Positions 11,578 through 21,519 of a DNA stretch of 64,000 bases are shown here, piece after piece. The position numbers and the translations under genes are program-made. This stretch comes from DASULK01 sp036381835 (lineage in GTDB: Bacteria; Actinomycetota; Actinomycetes; Mycobacteriales; Micromonosporaceae): positions 1 through 64,000 of the forward strand of contig DASVCA010000109.1 of NCBI GenBank assembly GCA_036381835.1, given 5' to 3'. A model generated the notes under the pieces. That model did not search any database. It saw nothing but the letters and a program-made list of their open reading frames with translations, and was not told where the DNA came from. Position 1 is the first letter of the stretch. Every line of letters begins with the position of its first letter.

Positions 11578-13197
11578 ATGCCGTCGATCCTCGGGCGCAC
11601 CATCGGCACGGCCATCCGCAGCACCCGGATGGTCGTACGCGGCACCGCGGTCGGCGGACGCTGGCTGATCGGACGGGCCGGTCGGATGCGCGCGAAAGGC
11701 GCCGCCGGCGAGACCGGGATGATCCGCCTGTTCGACCTGCACGCCGCATCCTGCGCCGGCGACACCCTCGTCGCGGTGGGGCTCGCCGGCACCATCTTCT
11801 TCAGCGTGCCCCTCGGCGAGGCCCGCAGCAAGGTAGCGCTCTACCTGCTCATCACGATGGTGCCGTTCGCGCTGCTGGCACCCGTCGTCGGGCCGCTGCT
11901 GGACCACTTCCGGCACGGACGCCGGTACGCCCTGGCCACCACCATGCTCGGCCGGGCCTTCCTGGCCTGGCTGGTCTCCGACCACATCGACGGTCTCGCG
12001 CTCTACCCGGCCGCCTTCGGCGTGCTCGTGTTCTCTCGGGCCTACGGCGTCGCCCGCTCCGCCGCCGTGCCCCGGCTGCTGCCCGAACGCCTCGGACTGT
12101 CGCAGGCCAACGCCCGCGCCAGCGTCTACGGCACACTGGCCGCCGCGGCGGTCACCCCGCTCGGCCTGGCCGCGTTCTGGTTCGGACCGCAGTGGCCGCT
12201 GCGGATCGCCTCGATCATCTTCCTGGTCGGCATGGTCGTCGCCCTGCGGCTGCCCCCGCGAGCCGACTGCGACCCGCCGGAGTCGATGCCCCGGATCATC
12301 ACCGCGATCGGGCTACGCCGCAGCGGCGAGCGGCCGCTGACCGGCGCCGGGACTGCCCGACGGGTGGTGCTGGCCACCCTGATCGGCGGTGCCACGCTAC
12401 GCGGCCTCTACGGATTCCTCCTGCTGTTCCTCGCGTTCGCGGTCAAAGCCGGGGATCTGACCACCGTCGTTCTCGGGCGGGACCTGGGCGACGAAGGGGC
12501 GATCGGCCTCGCCGGAGGCGCGCTGGCGCTCGGCACGTTCCTGGCCACCGGCCTCGGCACCCGACTACGGATCCACCGTCCGGCGGCGGTCCAGTCCAGC
12601 GGCCTGGTCATCGTGGCCGGGGTGGCCGTGCTCGCCACCCTGCAGTACTCCCTGCTGATGGTGACCCTGCTCGCCCTGGTCACCGCGATCATGAGCGGTC
12701 TCGGGAAGCTCACCGTGGACGCCTGCGTGCAGGAACGGATCGACGAGCGGCTGCGGGCGAGCGCCTTCGCCCACGCCGAGACGGTGCTGATGCTGGCCTT
12801 CGTCACCGGCGGCGCGGTCGGACTCATCCCGTTCGACGGTCACCTCGGCATCGGCGTGGCCGCCGGGTTCGCGGTCCTCGCCGCGGTACGCGCCGCCGTC
12901 GCGGCGAGCCGGCTCAACGGCGAGCGCCTGCGCGGACGGGCGGACCTGGTCGCCGCCGCCCCGACGAGCGCGCCCGATGCCTCCGCCTCCCCGACGAGCG
13001 CGCCCGATGCCTCCGCCGCCGGACCGGCCTTCGGACCGAGCCCCGCCGCCCCCGCCGGCCCGGTCCCCGGCGGCGAACCGCCGTCGACCGACGACGACAC
13101 CCTCACCATGCCCGGCTACCACATCTACCGACCCTCCTCCGCCCCGACCCGACACGGCGACGACGAGACCCAGCGAGCCTCCCGGGACCCGGCATGA
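11578..13197 (+). CDS. MFS-type membrane protein with low-complexity tail
   Basis: 539-aa protein with about 12 hydrophobic helices after a 40-residue basic N-terminus, and an Ala/Pro/Ser-rich cytoplasmic tail from about residue 460. The pattern (GDTLVAVGLAGTIFFSVPLGEARSKVALYLL, DACVQERIDERLRASAFAHAETV) fits an actinobacterial MFS group near mqn genes. No substrate can be named. The tail contains a 30-bp tandem duplication. The stop overlaps the mqnB start (ATGA), so the two are translationally coupled. Confidence 0.8.
   Translation: MPSILGRTIGTAIRSTRMVVRGTAVGGRWLIGRAGRMRAKGAAGETGMIRLFDLHAASCAGDTLVAVGLAGTIFFSVPLGEARSKVALYLLITMVPFALLAPVVGPLLDHFRHGRRYALATTMLGRAFLAWLVSDHIDGLALYPAAFGVLVFSRAYGVARSAAVPRLLPERLGLSQANARASVYGTLAAAAVTPLGLAAFWFGPQWPLRIASIIFLVGMVVALRLPPRADCDPPESMPRIITAIGLRRSGERPLTGAGTARRVVLATLIGGATLRGLYGFLLLFLAFAVKAGDLTTVVLGRDLGDEGAIGLAGGALALGTFLATGLGTRLRIHRPAAVQSSGLVIVAGVAVLATLQYSLLMVTLLALVTAIMSGLGKLTVDACVQERIDERLRASAFAHAETVLMLAFVTGGAVGLIPFDGHLGIGVAAGFAVLAAVRAAVAASRLNGERLRGRADLVAAAPTSAPDASASPTSAPDASAAGPAFGPSPAAPAGPVPGGEPPSTDDDTLTMPGYHIYRPSSAPTRHGDDETQRASRDPA
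12961..13020 (+). repeat. 30-bp tandem duplication in the MFS tail
   Basis: Two consecutive 30-bp units (12961-12990 and 12991-13020) are identical except for the last codon (TCC versus GCC). They encode PTSAPDASAS and PTSAPDASAA in the disordered C-terminal tail of the MFS protein. The near identity suggests recent slippage that keeps the frame. Confidence 0.85.
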
Positions 13198-13847
13198 GCA
13201 GGCCCCTTCTGATCGTCACGGCGGTCGAAGCCGAGGCGGCGGCCGTACGCGCCGGTCTGGTCGACGCCCCGGTGACCGTCGTGCCGGTCGGCGTGGGACC
13301 GGCCATCGCCGCGGCGAACACCGCGCGGCTGCTCGCCCTCGCCGAGACCGCCGGCCGGCCGTACCGGGGGGTGATCAGTGCCGGCGTCGGCGGCGGCTTC
13401 CCCGGCCGGGCAGCGGTCGGGGCGGTCGTGCTCGCCACCCGCAGCGTCGCCGCCGACCTGGGAGCCGAGTCCCCCGAGGGCTTCCTCCCGATCGACGCCC
13501 TCGGCATGTCCCCGGAACAACTCGGTGCGCCCCCCGCGTTCAGCGCCGACCCCGCGCTGCTGGCCGCCCTGCGGTCCGCGCTGCCGCAGGCGGTGGCCGG
13601 CGCGATCCTCACGGTCAGCACGGTCACCGGCACCGCGGACAGCGCGAAGCTGCTCGCGGACCGCCACCCGGACGCGGTGGCCGAGGGCATGGAGGGGTAC
13701 GGGGCGGCCTGCGCCGCCGCCGGGGCCGGCGTGCCGTTCGCCGAACTGCGCACCATCTCCAACCCGATCGGTCCGCGAGACCGGGCGGCGTGGCGGCTGC
13801 GCGAGGCACTCGCCGCCCTCACCGACGCGGCCGCCGCCCTGCGGTGA
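13194..13847 (+). CDS. mqnB: Futalosine hydrolase
   Basis: Removes hypoxanthine from futalosine to give dehypoxanthine futalosine in the alternative (futalosine) menaquinone pathway. The 217-aa protein has the nucleoside-phosphorylase/hydrolase fold signatures: SAGVGGGFPGRA near residues 61-72, a central TADSA-LL segment, and EGMEGYGAACAAA, where Glu-Met-Glu contacts the ribose. It begins inside the stop codon of the preceding MFS gene and is 33 bp from mqnD, so mqnB and mqnD act in the same pathway. Confidence 0.9.
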   Translation: MSRPLLIVTAVEAEAAAVRAGLVDAPVTVVPVGVGPAIAAANTARLLALAETAGRPYRGVISAGVGGGFPGRAAVGAVVLATRSVAADLGAESPEGFLPIDALGMSPEQLGAPPAFSADPALLAALRSALPQAVAGAILTVSTVTGTADSAKLLADRHPDAVAEGMEGYGAACAAAGAGVPFAELRTISNPIGPRDRAAWRLREALAALTDAAAALR

Positions 13848-13880
13848 CGGGGCGCTCCAGACGACGGTTACCGTGGGGAC

Positions 13881-14714
13881 GTGGCGCTCTCGCTCGCGAT
13901 CTCCCCCTGCCCCAACGACACCTTCGTCTTCCACGCCCTGGTGCACGGGCTGGTGCCCGACGCCCCGCCCGTGCAGGTGACCTACGCGGACGTGGACGTC
14001 ACCAACACGGCCGCCGAACGGGGAGCCTTCGACCTCGTCAAGGTGAGCTACGCCGCCCTGCCTTGGCTGCTCGACCACTACCACCTGCTGCCCTGCGGCG
14101 GGGCGCTGGGCCGCGGCTGCGGGCCGCTGGTGCTCGTCCGCGACACCGGCCCCACCGATCTCACCGGCGCGACGGTCGCCGTCCCCGGCGAGCGGACCAC
14201 CGCGTACCTGCTCTTCCGCCTGTGGGCGGCGGGCCAGCCGCCGGCCCGGATCGAGGTCGTGCCGTTCCACGAGATCATGCCGGGCGTCGCCGCCGGCCGA
14301 TACGACGCCGGGCTGGTCATCCACGAGGCCCGCTTCACCTATCCCCGGTACGGGCTGACCGCCCTCGTCGACCTGGGCGAATGGTGGGAGCACGACACCG
14401 GTCTACCCATTCCGCTCGGCGCGATCCTGGCCCGCCGGGGCACCGTTGACCCCGCCGCGGCCGCCGAATGGATCCGCAGCTCCGTGCGGCGTGCCTGGGC
14501 CGACCCGGCGGGCACCCGGGAGTACGTGCTGACCCACGCGCAGGAGATGGAGCCCGATGTGGTCGACCGGCACATCGGGCTCTACGTCAACGAATTCACC
14601 GCCGATCTCGGCGACGAGGGACAGGCTGCGGTCGACGTGCTGCTGGGCCGTGCCGCCGCGGCCGGTCTGGTCCCTCAGATCTCCAGCTCGCGCGCCACCG
14701 CGTGGACCACCTGA
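13881..14714 (+). CDS. mqnD: 1,4-dihydroxy-6-naphthoate synthase
   Basis: Converts cyclic dehypoxanthine futalosine to 1,4-dihydroxy-6-naphthoate for menaquinone. The MqnD signature [16 protein letters not shown] lies at residues 8-23; a periplasmic-binding-protein fold follows, with [15 protein letters not shown] and the catalytic-type His in VIHEARFTY. The protein is 277 aa. GTG 13881 follows TACCGT by 6 nt with no Shine-Dalgarno, so a leaderless transcript is possible as well as read-through from mqnB. The 3' end overlaps the convergent cold-shock gene by 40 bp. Confidence 0.92.
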   Translation: MALSLAISPCPNDTFVFHALVHGLVPDAPPVQVTYADVDVTNTAAERGAFDLVKVSYAALPWLLDHYHLLPCGGALGRGCGPLVLVRDTGPTDLTGATVAVPGERTTAYLLFRLWAAGQPPARIEVVPFHEIMPGVAAGRYDAGLVIHEARFTYPRYGLTALVDLGEWWEHDTGLPIPLGAILARRGTVDPAAAAEWIRSSVRRAWADPAGTREYVLTHAQEMEPDVVDRHIGLYVNEFTADLGDEGQAAVDVLLGRAAAAGLVPQISSSRATAWTT

Positions 14715-15061
14715 GCGATCTTCTGCGCGGTCCGCTTGTCCGGGAAGCGGCCGCGGCGCAGATCCGGCTGCACCTTCGCCTCGAGCACCTTGATCATGTC
14801 CTCGATCATGCCGTGCAGCTCGTCCGGCGGACGGCGACGCAACTCGGCCAGCGACGGCGGCGCATCGATCAGGCGCACCGTCATCGCCTGCGCACCCTTG
14901 CGGCCGGCGACGACCCCGAACTCGATCCGCTGGCCGCTTTTCAGGTCCGTGACGCCAGCGGGCAAGGCGCTCTTAGGCAGGAACACATCGCCACCCTCGT
15001 CGCTGGTGACGAACCCGTATCCCTTGGCCGCGTCAAACCACTTAACTCGACCCGTTGGCAC
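14675..15061 (-). CDS. Long cold-shock domain protein
   Basis: 128 aa: an N-terminal cold-shock domain with RNP1-like KGYGFVTS and RNP2-like DVFLPKSAL (residues 1-65), then an actinobacteria-specific helical extension about as long again. The domain binds single-stranded RNA or DNA; the role of the extension is unknown. GTG 15061 has GGAGAGG 7 nt upstream. A −10-like TAGCCT lies about 40 bp upstream on the same strand. The 3' end overlaps mqnD. Confidence 0.88.
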   Translation of the reverse strand: MPTGRVKWFDAAKGYGFVTSDEGGDVFLPKSALPAGVTDLKSGQRIEFGVVAGRKGAQAMTVRLIDAPPSLAELRRRPPDELHGMIEDMIKVLEAKVQPDLRRGRFPDKRTAQKIAQVVHAVARELEI

Positions 15062-15215
15062 CGAATGACCTCTCCGTTGAGACAACCGACTCCAATAAGG
15101 CTAGCCGGAGCATCCAATCCGGCACCGCCGGGAACCCGGTTCAGGTGATTCCTGTGCCGAACCCGTACGTCCCCGCCGCCCGACGGCCGCCCGGCGGGCT
15201 AGCGTTGACGACACG

Positions 15216-17591
15216 ATGACTAGCCTGGCCGCCCACCTGCGATCCCTGCCGGACGACGCGCTCGCCGCGCTGCTTCGACTGCGCCCCGACCTGGTCGTCC
15301 CGGCACCCGCTGACCTCGCGACGCTCGCCGCCCGCGCCGAATCGCGGGTCTCCGTGACCCGGGCACTCGACGGGCTCGACCGGTTCACCCTGCAGATCCT
15401 CGACGCGGTACGGCTGACCCGAGACGCGGACGGGCTGAGCCACATCGACGACGTACTGGCACTCGTCGCCCTCCCGGAACCCCGGAACGAACCGGTCCGC
15501 ACCGCACTCGACCGGTTGCGTGCGCTCGCCCTGATCTACGGACCGGACGACGCGATGCGCGTCGCCGCCGGCGTCAACGAAGCCTGCTCGCCGTACCCGG
15601 CGGGACTGGGCCGCCCGGCGGCGGAGTTGGATGCGGCCACGGCCGAGCTGTGCACCGATCCGGCGCGGCTGCGCCGCGTCGTGCTCTCCGCACCGCCCGC
15701 GGCCCGGGCGGTCCTCGACCGACTCGCCGCCGGCCCGCCGGTGGGCACGCTGTCCGCCGGTGCCCTCAGCGCGGCCGGCGAGTCCGGGACGGCCGCCGCG
15801 GTGCGTTGGCTGATCGACCACGGCCTGCTGGTACAGCTCCCCGACGCCCCGGGCCGCACGGACGCGGTCGAACTGCCCCGCGAGATCGGTCTGCTGCTGC
15901 GCCGTGACAGCCCGCTCGGCGCCCTGCACCCCGAGCCCCCGAACACCGCGACCGTGCGGGAGCAGAAGGCCGCCGACTCCGCGGGGGCGGGCCAGGCGAT
16001 GGAGGCGGTCCGCAACACCGAAGCACTGCTTGAGGCGCTCGCCGCCGAACCGGCCTCGGCCCTGCGCGCGGGCGGGATCGGGGTACGCGACCTGCGGCGG
16101 CTGGCCCGCGCCACCGCACTGACCGAATCCCACGCGGCGCTACTGTTGGAGGTCGCGAACGCCGCCGGGTTGATCGGCGCGGTGGAGGGGTCGGGCGGCG
16201 GCGCTCGAGGGGAATCCCAGATGCTGCCCGCCGTCGGTTACGACCTGTGGCGGGCCGCGCCACTCGCGCAACGCTGGAAGCAGTTGGCCGAGGCATGGCT
16301 GGACATGACCCGCCGGCCCGGACTGGTCGGCCGACGCGACAGCCGCGACCGCCTCATCAACGTGCTGTCCGACGAGGTGGAGCGGGTCGCGATGCCCGCC
16401 GTACGACGGGCCGTGCTACAGCTGCTCGCCGATCTCGCCCCGGGAGCGGCCCCCACCGAGGACGAGGCGCTGGCCATCCTGGCCTGGCGGATGCCACGGC
16501 GGGCGAGCGAGCGGGAACCGGCCAGCCGGGAGGCGCTCGCCGAAGCGGCGCTGCTCGGGGTGACCGGGCTCGGCGCCCTCACCGGCTACGGTCGGCTGCT
16601 GATCGGCGAAGCCAGCAGCGAACCGGACGCCACATGCGACCCGCTCGGCCTGCAGGAGGCGGGCAGCGGGGCGGTGCGGGCACTGGACGCCTTGCTGCCC
16701 ACACCCGTGGACCACTTCCTGGTGCAGGCCGACCTCACCGTGGTGGTGCCCGGCCCGCCCGAACCCGACCTGGCTGCCGAACTGGAGGTGGTCGCCGACC
16801 CCGAATCCGCCGGGGCAGCCAGCGTGCACCGGGTCACCGAAGCCGGCGTCCGGCGGGCCCTGGATGCCGGATACTCCGCCGATGACCTGCACAAACTGTT
16901 CGCCCGGCGCTCCCGTACCCCGGTGCCCCAGGCGTTGACCTACCTGATCGACGACGTAGCGCGCCGCCACGGAGGTCTGCGGGTGGGCAGCGCGGGCGCG
17001 TACCTGCGCAGCGACGACGAGGCCCTCCTCGCCCAGGTGCTGGCGGACCGCCGGTTGGCGCCGCTCGCGCTGCGCCGGCTGGCCCCCACGGTGCTGGTCA
17101 CGCCGTACCAGCTCCGCCGCCTGCTCGACGCGCTGCGCGAGGCGGGCTATCCGCCCGTGCCCGAGGATGCGAGCGGGGCGGCGCTGCTCACCCGTCCGAA
17201 GCCGCGACGCGCGCCGGCCCGCACTCCGATCGCTGCCCGCGGCACCGACCCGCTGGCCGCGCCCCGGCTGAGCACACCCCGGCTGCTCGGTCTGGTCGAG
17301 GACATGCGCCGTGGCGACGCGGCCCGTACCAGACGAGGGTCCGTTCGGGGCACGGGCCCCGGCATGGCGACGACGCAGGTCCTCGCCGTCCTGCAGCAGG
17401 CGGTACGCGACCGGACCCGGGTCTGGGTCGGCTACGTCGACGCGCACGGTGCCAACCTGTCCCGGCTGGTACGCCCGATTTCGATCGGCGGCGGCTACCT
17501 TCGGGCCGAGGACGAGCGGACCGAGACGATGCACACCTTCGTCCTGCACCGCATCACCGCGGCTGTTCCGGAGGAGGACTCCGGGGATTGA
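15216..17591 (+). CDS. XPB/Ssl2 N-terminal-like helicase-associated protein with WYL-like end
   Basis: 791-aa protein with no Walker A box and no DEAD box, hence not itself a helicase. It belongs to the actinobacterial 'helicase-associated/Helicase_C_3' group that usually lies beside the XPB gene. A winged-helix-rich N-terminal half is followed by a domain related to the damage-recognition part of XPB ([21 protein letters not shown] near residues 492-512). The last about 75 residues ([30 protein letters not shown]) resemble a WYL-type ligand-binding domain. It is probably a partner or regulator of the helicase 280 bp downstream, possibly in DNA damage response; this is inference. Confidence 0.75.
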   Translation: MTSLAAHLRSLPDDALAALLRLRPDLVVPAPADLATLAARAESRVSVTRALDGLDRFTLQILDAVRLTRDADGLSHIDDVLALVALPEPRNEPVRTALDRLRALALIYGPDDAMRVAAGVNEACSPYPAGLGRPAAELDAATAELCTDPARLRRVVLSAPPAARAVLDRLAAGPPVGTLSAGALSAAGESGTAAAVRWLIDHGLLVQLPDAPGRTDAVELPREIGLLLRRDSPLGALHPEPPNTATVREQKAADSAGAGQAMEAVRNTEALLEALAAEPASALRAGGIGVRDLRRLARATALTESHAALLLEVANAAGLIGAVEGSGGGARGESQMLPAVGYDLWRAAPLAQRWKQLAEAWLDMTRRPGLVGRRDSRDRLINVLSDEVERVAMPAVRRAVLQLLADLAPGAAPTEDEALAILAWRMPRRASEREPASREALAEAALLGVTGLGALTGYGRLLIGEASSEPDATCDPLGLQEAGSGAVRALDALLPTPVDHFLVQADLTVVVPGPPEPDLAAELEVVADPESAGAASVHRVTEAGVRRALDAGYSADDLHKLFARRSRTPVPQALTYLIDDVARRHGGLRVGSAGAYLRSDDEALLAQVLADRRLAPLALRRLAPTVLVTPYQLRRLLDALREAGYPPVPEDASGAALLTRPKPRRAPARTPIAARGTDPLAAPRLSTPRLLGLVEDMRRGDAARTRRGSVRGTGPGMATTQVLAVLQQAVRDRTRVWVGYVDAHGANLSRLVRPISIGGGYLRAEDERTETMHTFVLHRITAAVPEEDSGD

Positions 17592-17871
17592 CGGCGCCCC
17601 ATTCGGTCGGGCGCGGGCGGGGCGCTCGCCCCCGATGTGCCCTCCGGCCGCCCGCCTGCCGCGGCCCCCGAGCCACGGCAGCGACGTGTCCGGATCGAGC
17701 GCCCTCGCACCGACGCCGACCGTTCCATCCACACCGCCGACCGCAGGCCACCGGTGTGGTTCGCCCGGTAGACGCCCTTGTGCGGGAGGCGGGTTGCACC
17801 GGTTCGACACTTTCAGCGATTCGTTACCCGCGTGTCAGACTGGAGGGTCTGGCTCGGGCAGGAGGTAGAGG

Positions 17872-19518
17872 GTGGCCGGTGGACCGCTGATCGTGCAATC
17901 CGACAAGACGCTGCTGCTCGAGGTCGATCATCCGGATGCCCTGGCCTGCCGGATGGCGATCGCGCCGTTCGCCGAACTGGAGCGGTCGCCGGAGCATGTG
18001 CACACCTATCGGCTCACCCCGCTCGGCCTGTGGAACGCCCGAGCCGCGGGGCACGACGCGGAAGGCGTCATCGACGCCCTGTTGCGCTACTCCCGTTACC
18101 CGGTGCCGCACGCGCTGCTGATGGATGTCGCCGAGACGATGGACCGCTACGGCCGGCTTCAGCTGGTCAACCACCCCACGCACGGGCTGGTCCTGCACGG
18201 GCTGGACCGCGCGGTCCTGGTCGAGGTGGCCCGCAGCAAGAAGCTCGCCGGGATGCTCGGCGCGAAGATCGACGACGACACGATCGTCGTTCATGCCTCC
18301 GAGCGCGGCCGACTCAAGCAGGCACTGCTCAAGCTCGGCTGGCCGGCGGAGGACCTGGCCGGGTACGTGGACGGCGAAGCGCACCCGATCGAGCTGGTCG
18401 AGTCGGGCAAGGACGGTCGGCCGGCCTGGCACCTGCGGTCGTACCAGCGGGAGGCGGTGGAGCAGTTCTGGGCCGGCGGGTCGGGTGTGGTGGTGCTGCC
18501 CTGCGGGGCGGGCAAGACCCTGGTCGGTGCCGCGGCCATGGCGCGGGCGAAGGCGACCACGCTGATCCTGGTCACCAACACGGTCGCCGGGCGCCAGTGG
18601 AAGCGGGAACTGGTGGCGCGCACGTCCTTGACCGCGGACGAGATCGGCGAGTACTCCGGCGAGCGCAAGGAGATCCGCCCGGTCACCATCGCCACGTACC
18701 AGGTGTTGACCACGCGACGGCAGGGCACGTTCACCCATCTCGACCTGTTCGGCGCACGCGACTGGGGCTTGATCGTCTACGACGAGGTGCACCTGCTGCC
18801 CGCGCCGATCTTCCGCTTCACCGCCGATCTGCAGGCGCGTCGGCGGCTGGGGTTGACCGCCACCCTGGTGCGTGAGGACGGCCGCGAGGGCGACGTGTTC
18901 TCGCTGATCGGCCCGAAGCGGTACGACGCGCCGTGGAAGGACATCGAGGCGCAGGGTTGGATCGCCCCGGCCGAGTGCACCGAGGTGCGGGTCACGCTGA
19001 CCGACGCCGAACGGATGGCGTATGCGACCGCGGAGCCGGAGGAGCGCTACCGGTTGGCCGCGACCGCCCGCACCAAGCTGCCGGTCGTCAAGTCGCTGGC
19101 CGATCGACACCGGGGCGAGCAGGTGCTGATCATCGGTGCGTACGTCGAGCAGTTGCGCGAGTTGGGCGAGTACCTGGGGGCACCGGTGGTGCAGGGTTCG
19201 ACCAGCAACCGGGAGCGGGAGCGGCTGTTCGACGCGTTCCGTTCCGGGGAGCTGTCCACCCTGGTGATCTCGAAGGTGGGCAACTTCTCCATCGACCTGC
19301 CGGAGGCGACGGTGGCGATCCAGGTGTCGGGGACGTTCGGGTCGCGCCAGGAGGAGGCGCAGCGGCTGGGCCGGATTCTGCGTCCGAAGGCCGACCGGCG
19401 GCAGGCGCATTTCTACACGGTGGTGGCGCGCGACACCATCGATGCGGAGTACGCCGCGCACCGACAGCGGTTCCTCGCCGAGCAGGGTTACGCGTACACG
19501 ATCGTCAACGCCGACTGA
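17872..19518 (+). CDS. XPB-type DNA repair helicase
   Basis: 3'-5' superfamily 2 helicase of the bacterial XPB family, 548 aa. It has an N-terminal damage-recognition domain, Walker A PCGAGKT near residues 210-216, DEVH in YDEVHLLP, the XPB-specific R-E-D loop in LVREDGREGDVF, and motif VI QRLGRILRP. GGAGG precedes GTG 17872. Homologues open DNA around lesions and partner a nuclease in other lineages; no nuclease is adjacent here. The 280-bp upstream gap shows only GC-rich sequence and its promoter. It converges on the NHEJ polymerase gene across a strong palindrome. Confidence 0.92.
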   Translation: MAGGPLIVQSDKTLLLEVDHPDALACRMAIAPFAELERSPEHVHTYRLTPLGLWNARAAGHDAEGVIDALLRYSRYPVPHALLMDVAETMDRYGRLQLVNHPTHGLVLHGLDRAVLVEVARSKKLAGMLGAKIDDDTIVVHASERGRLKQALLKLGWPAEDLAGYVDGEAHPIELVESGKDGRPAWHLRSYQREAVEQFWAGGSGVVVLPCGAGKTLVGAAAMARAKATTLILVTNTVAGRQWKRELVARTSLTADEIGEYSGERKEIRPVTIATYQVLTTRRQGTFTHLDLFGARDWGLIVYDEVHLLPAPIFRFTADLQARRRLGLTATLVREDGREGDVFSLIGPKRYDAPWKDIEAQGWIAPAECTEVRVTLTDAERMAYATAEPEERYRLAATARTKLPVVKSLADRHRGEQVLIIGAYVEQLRELGEYLGAPVVQGSTSNRERERLFDAFRSGELSTLVISKVGNFSIDLPEATVAIQVSGTFGSRQEEAQRLGRILRPKADRRQAHFYTVVARDTIDAEYAAHRQRFLAEQGYAYTIVNAD

Positions 19519-19527
19519 CCCCCAGCT

Positions 19528-19608
19528 CCCCGCGATCTTGCACTTTTGGTTGCTGATTTGTCCTGGTACGGGATGAAATGCACCCCCCAAAACTGCAAGA
19601 TCGCGGGG
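19528..19608. repeat. 22-bp near-perfect palindromic element, likely bidirectional terminator
   Basis: Arms at 19528-19549 (starting CCCCGCGATCTTGCACTTTTGG) and 19587-19608 are complementary at 21 of 22 positions and flank a 37-nt AT-richer loop. The arm ends in T4/A4 runs next to the loop, and the core GCGATCTTGCA is a motif I associate with dispersed palindromes in Micromonospora genomes (memory, unchecked). It sits between two convergent stops, so it may terminate both transcripts, and it may also be a REP/MITE-like repeat. Confidence 0.65.
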
Positions 19609-19641
19609 GTTAGGGCACGCGGGGGTTAGGGCACGCGGGGG
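19605..19641. repeat. 16-bp tandem duplication over a stop codon
   Basis: GGGGGTTAGGGCACGC occurs at 19605-19620 and again at 19621-19636, followed by GGGGG. On the minus strand each unit contains the TAA stop and the last Val-Pro codons of the polymerase gene, so the stop is duplicated. The first unit joins the palindromic element, which suggests slippage at its edge. Confidence 0.8.
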
Positions 19642-20549
19642 CCGGGTTCGAGCAGCGGGGCGAGCAGATCGCCGTACCGCTCGATCCGCTCCAGCACCTC
19701 GGCGGCGGTGAGTTGACGGGCGCCGCCGTCCCGGCCCGCCACGGCACCCTCCACCTCCTCCCAGGTGAGCGGGGCGGAAACGGTCGGCCGCGGCTGCGCC
19801 CGCAGCGAATACGGCGCCACCGTCGTCTTCGCCGCATTGTTCTGACTCCAATCGATGAATACCTTGCCGGGGCGCAGGCGCTTGGCCATCTTCGAGACGA
19901 CCAACTCCGGCTCGGCCCGCTCGAGTTCCTCCGCGACCCGCCGGGCATACCGCGACACCACATCCGCCGACTGACGACCCGCGATCGGGCAACTGAGCTG
20001 CATCCCCTTCTTCCCCGACGTCTTCGGATAGCAGGCGATGCCGTCGGCGGCGAGCCGATCCCGCAGCAGCACGGCGACCCGGAAACATTCCGGCAGGGCC
20101 GCCGGGGCACCGGGATCGAGATCGATCACCATCAGGTCGGGCGGCTTGGCGCGACCCCGGCGATCGACCCGCCACTGCGGGGTGTGCAACTCCAGCGCCG
20201 CCAGGTTGGCCAGCCACACCAGGGTCGGTAGATCATCGGCCACGACATAGTCGAGCATCGCCCGCCCCTTCGACGAGCCGGGCGCGGGCAGGCGCGCCAG
20301 GCGCACCCACCCGGGGGTGCTCGTCGGGGCGTTCTTCTCGAAGAAGAACTGGCCGTTGACTCCGTTGGGGTAGCGGATGCGGGTCAGCGGCCGATCGTAC
20401 AGATGCGGCAGCAGCACCGGCGCGACCCGGGTGTAGTAGTCGATCACCTCACCCTTGGTGAACCCGGCCGCCGGGTAGAGCACCTTGTCCAGGTTGGAGA
20501 GGCTGACCTCCCGCCCGGCCACATCCACCCGGACCCGATCATCCGCCAT
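19626..20549 (-). CDS. NHEJ polymerase/primase, LigD-type stand-alone
   Basis: 307-aa archaeo-eukaryotic primase fold corresponding to the polymerase domain of LigD. Landmarks are the N-terminal LSNLDKVLYP, the 5'-phosphate-binding KNAP/ALELHTPQWRVD region, catalytic aspartates in MVIDLDPG, KTSGKKGMQLSCPI, and the C-terminal FIDWSQNNAAKTTVAPYSLR. It fills gaps at breaks with NTPs in bacterial non-homologous end joining. Here it is separate from the ligase, whose frame overlaps its start by 11 bp; ATG 20549 is thus translationally coupled. The stop lies in a 16-bp tandem duplication. Confidence 0.92.
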   Translation of the reverse strand: MADDRVRVDVAGREVSLSNLDKVLYPAAGFTKGEVIDYYTRVAPVLLPHLYDRPLTRIRYPNGVNGQFFFEKNAPTSTPGWVRLARLPAPGSSKGRAMLDYVVADDLPTLVWLANLAALELHTPQWRVDRRGRAKPPDLMVIDLDPGAPAALPECFRVAVLLRDRLAADGIACYPKTSGKKGMQLSCPIAGRQSADVVSRYARRVAEELERAEPELVVSKMAKRLRPGKVFIDWSQNNAAKTTVAPYSLRAQPRPTVSAPLTWEEVEGAVAGRDGGARQLTAAEVLERIERYGDLLAPLLEPGPRVP

Positions 20550-21480
20550 CGGCCACCTCCGCCGCCGACCGATCCGGCCGCAGCCGTCGCAGGCGCGGGA
20601 ACCGCAGCCGACCCTCGGGCGTACGCTGCCCGTACGTCACCTCGACGACGAGTTCGGGCCGAACCCAGATCACCCCGCGGGCATCCTCCCGGGGCAACTC
20701 GGTATCGAAGGGCGACGCCTCGACCCGCAGCGGTTCCAACGTCCGCAACAGTTCCCGTTCGGCGGCCACCCCGATCCCGCCGCCGACCCGGCCGCAGTAC
20801 GCGAGACGACCGTCCGGCCGGGGCCGGCCGAGCAGCAGAGCGCCGATCTTGCGTGCCCCCGGCCGCCAGCCGCCCACCACGAACTCGTCGGTCGCCTCCA
20901 GCTTGACCTTCACCCAATCCGGCGATCGCACACCGGGCCGGTACGGCGCGGAGAGTCGCTTGGCGACCACGCCCTCCAGTCCGTGCTCGCCGGCCGCCGC
21001 CCAGGTGGCCGCGCCGTCCGGGAACACCGGCGGCACCGCCCAGTGCGGGCCGGCCAGCTCGAGCTCGTCCAACCTCCGCCGCCGCTCCTGGTACGGGCGG
21101 GCGGTCAGATCCGTGCCGTGCAACCGCAGCAAGTCGAAGATCATGTACGTGACCGGCATCGCCTCCGCGAGCCGCAGGGCCCGCACCCGGTCCCGTACGT
21201 GCATCCGCTCGGCGAGCGCGGTGAACGACGGCACCCCGTCCTCGCCCAGCACCACCACCTCGCCGTCGAGCACCGCATCCGTCAACCGCGCGCCGAGAGC
21301 GGCCAACTCGGGGTAGGCGGCGGTGATCTCCGCGCCGGATCGGGCATACAGATGCCAGGAGCCGCCGGTGGACTCGGCGATCACCCGGACGCCGTCCCAC
21401 TTGAACTCGTACCCCCAGCCCGGCCCGGTCGGCAGCGCACCGGTCCTGGCGAGCATCGGCTTGAGCGGTGCACCCGACAC
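20539..21480 (-). CDS. ATP-dependent DNA ligase for NHEJ (LigD-lig/LigC type)
   Basis: 313-aa ligase: nucleotidyltransferase domain with the adenylated lysine in EFKWDGVR (residues 25-32), DGEVVV, FDLLRLHG and motif V GLEGVVAKRL/WVKVKL, followed by an OB-fold domain (residues about 205-313). It seals strand breaks after polymerase processing. There is no phosphoesterase domain, so this is not a full three-domain LigD. GTG 21480 is the start. It is divergent from ku across 39 bp, an arrangement that allows joint control. Confidence 0.92.
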   Translation of the reverse strand: MSGAPLKPMLARTGALPTGPGWGYEFKWDGVRVIAESTGGSWHLYARSGAEITAAYPELAALGARLTDAVLDGEVVVLGEDGVPSFTALAERMHVRDRVRALRLAEAMPVTYMIFDLLRLHGTDLTARPYQERRRRLDELELAGPHWAVPPVFPDGAATWAAAGEHGLEGVVAKRLSAPYRPGVRSPDWVKVKLEATDEFVVGGWRPGARKIGALLLGRPRPDGRLAYCGRVGGGIGVAAERELLRTLEPLRVEASPFDTELPREDARGVIWVRPELVVEVTYGQRTPEGRLRFPRLRRLRPDRSAAEVADGG

Positions 21481-21519
21481 GCATCAACCCTAGAGTGAAT
21501 TGGGCAGGAAGGAACCGAT
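21481..21519. promoter_or_regulatory. Divergent ligase/ku promoter region
   Basis: Only 39 bp separate the GTG of the ligase gene (minus) and the ATG of ku (plus). The ku Shine-Dalgarno AGGAAGG occupies the right end, and TAGAGT at 21491-21496 could be a −10 for ku. Promoters must overlap or lie partly in the opposite gene, so the two transcripts are probably co-controlled. No clear operator palindrome was found. Confidence 0.5.
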
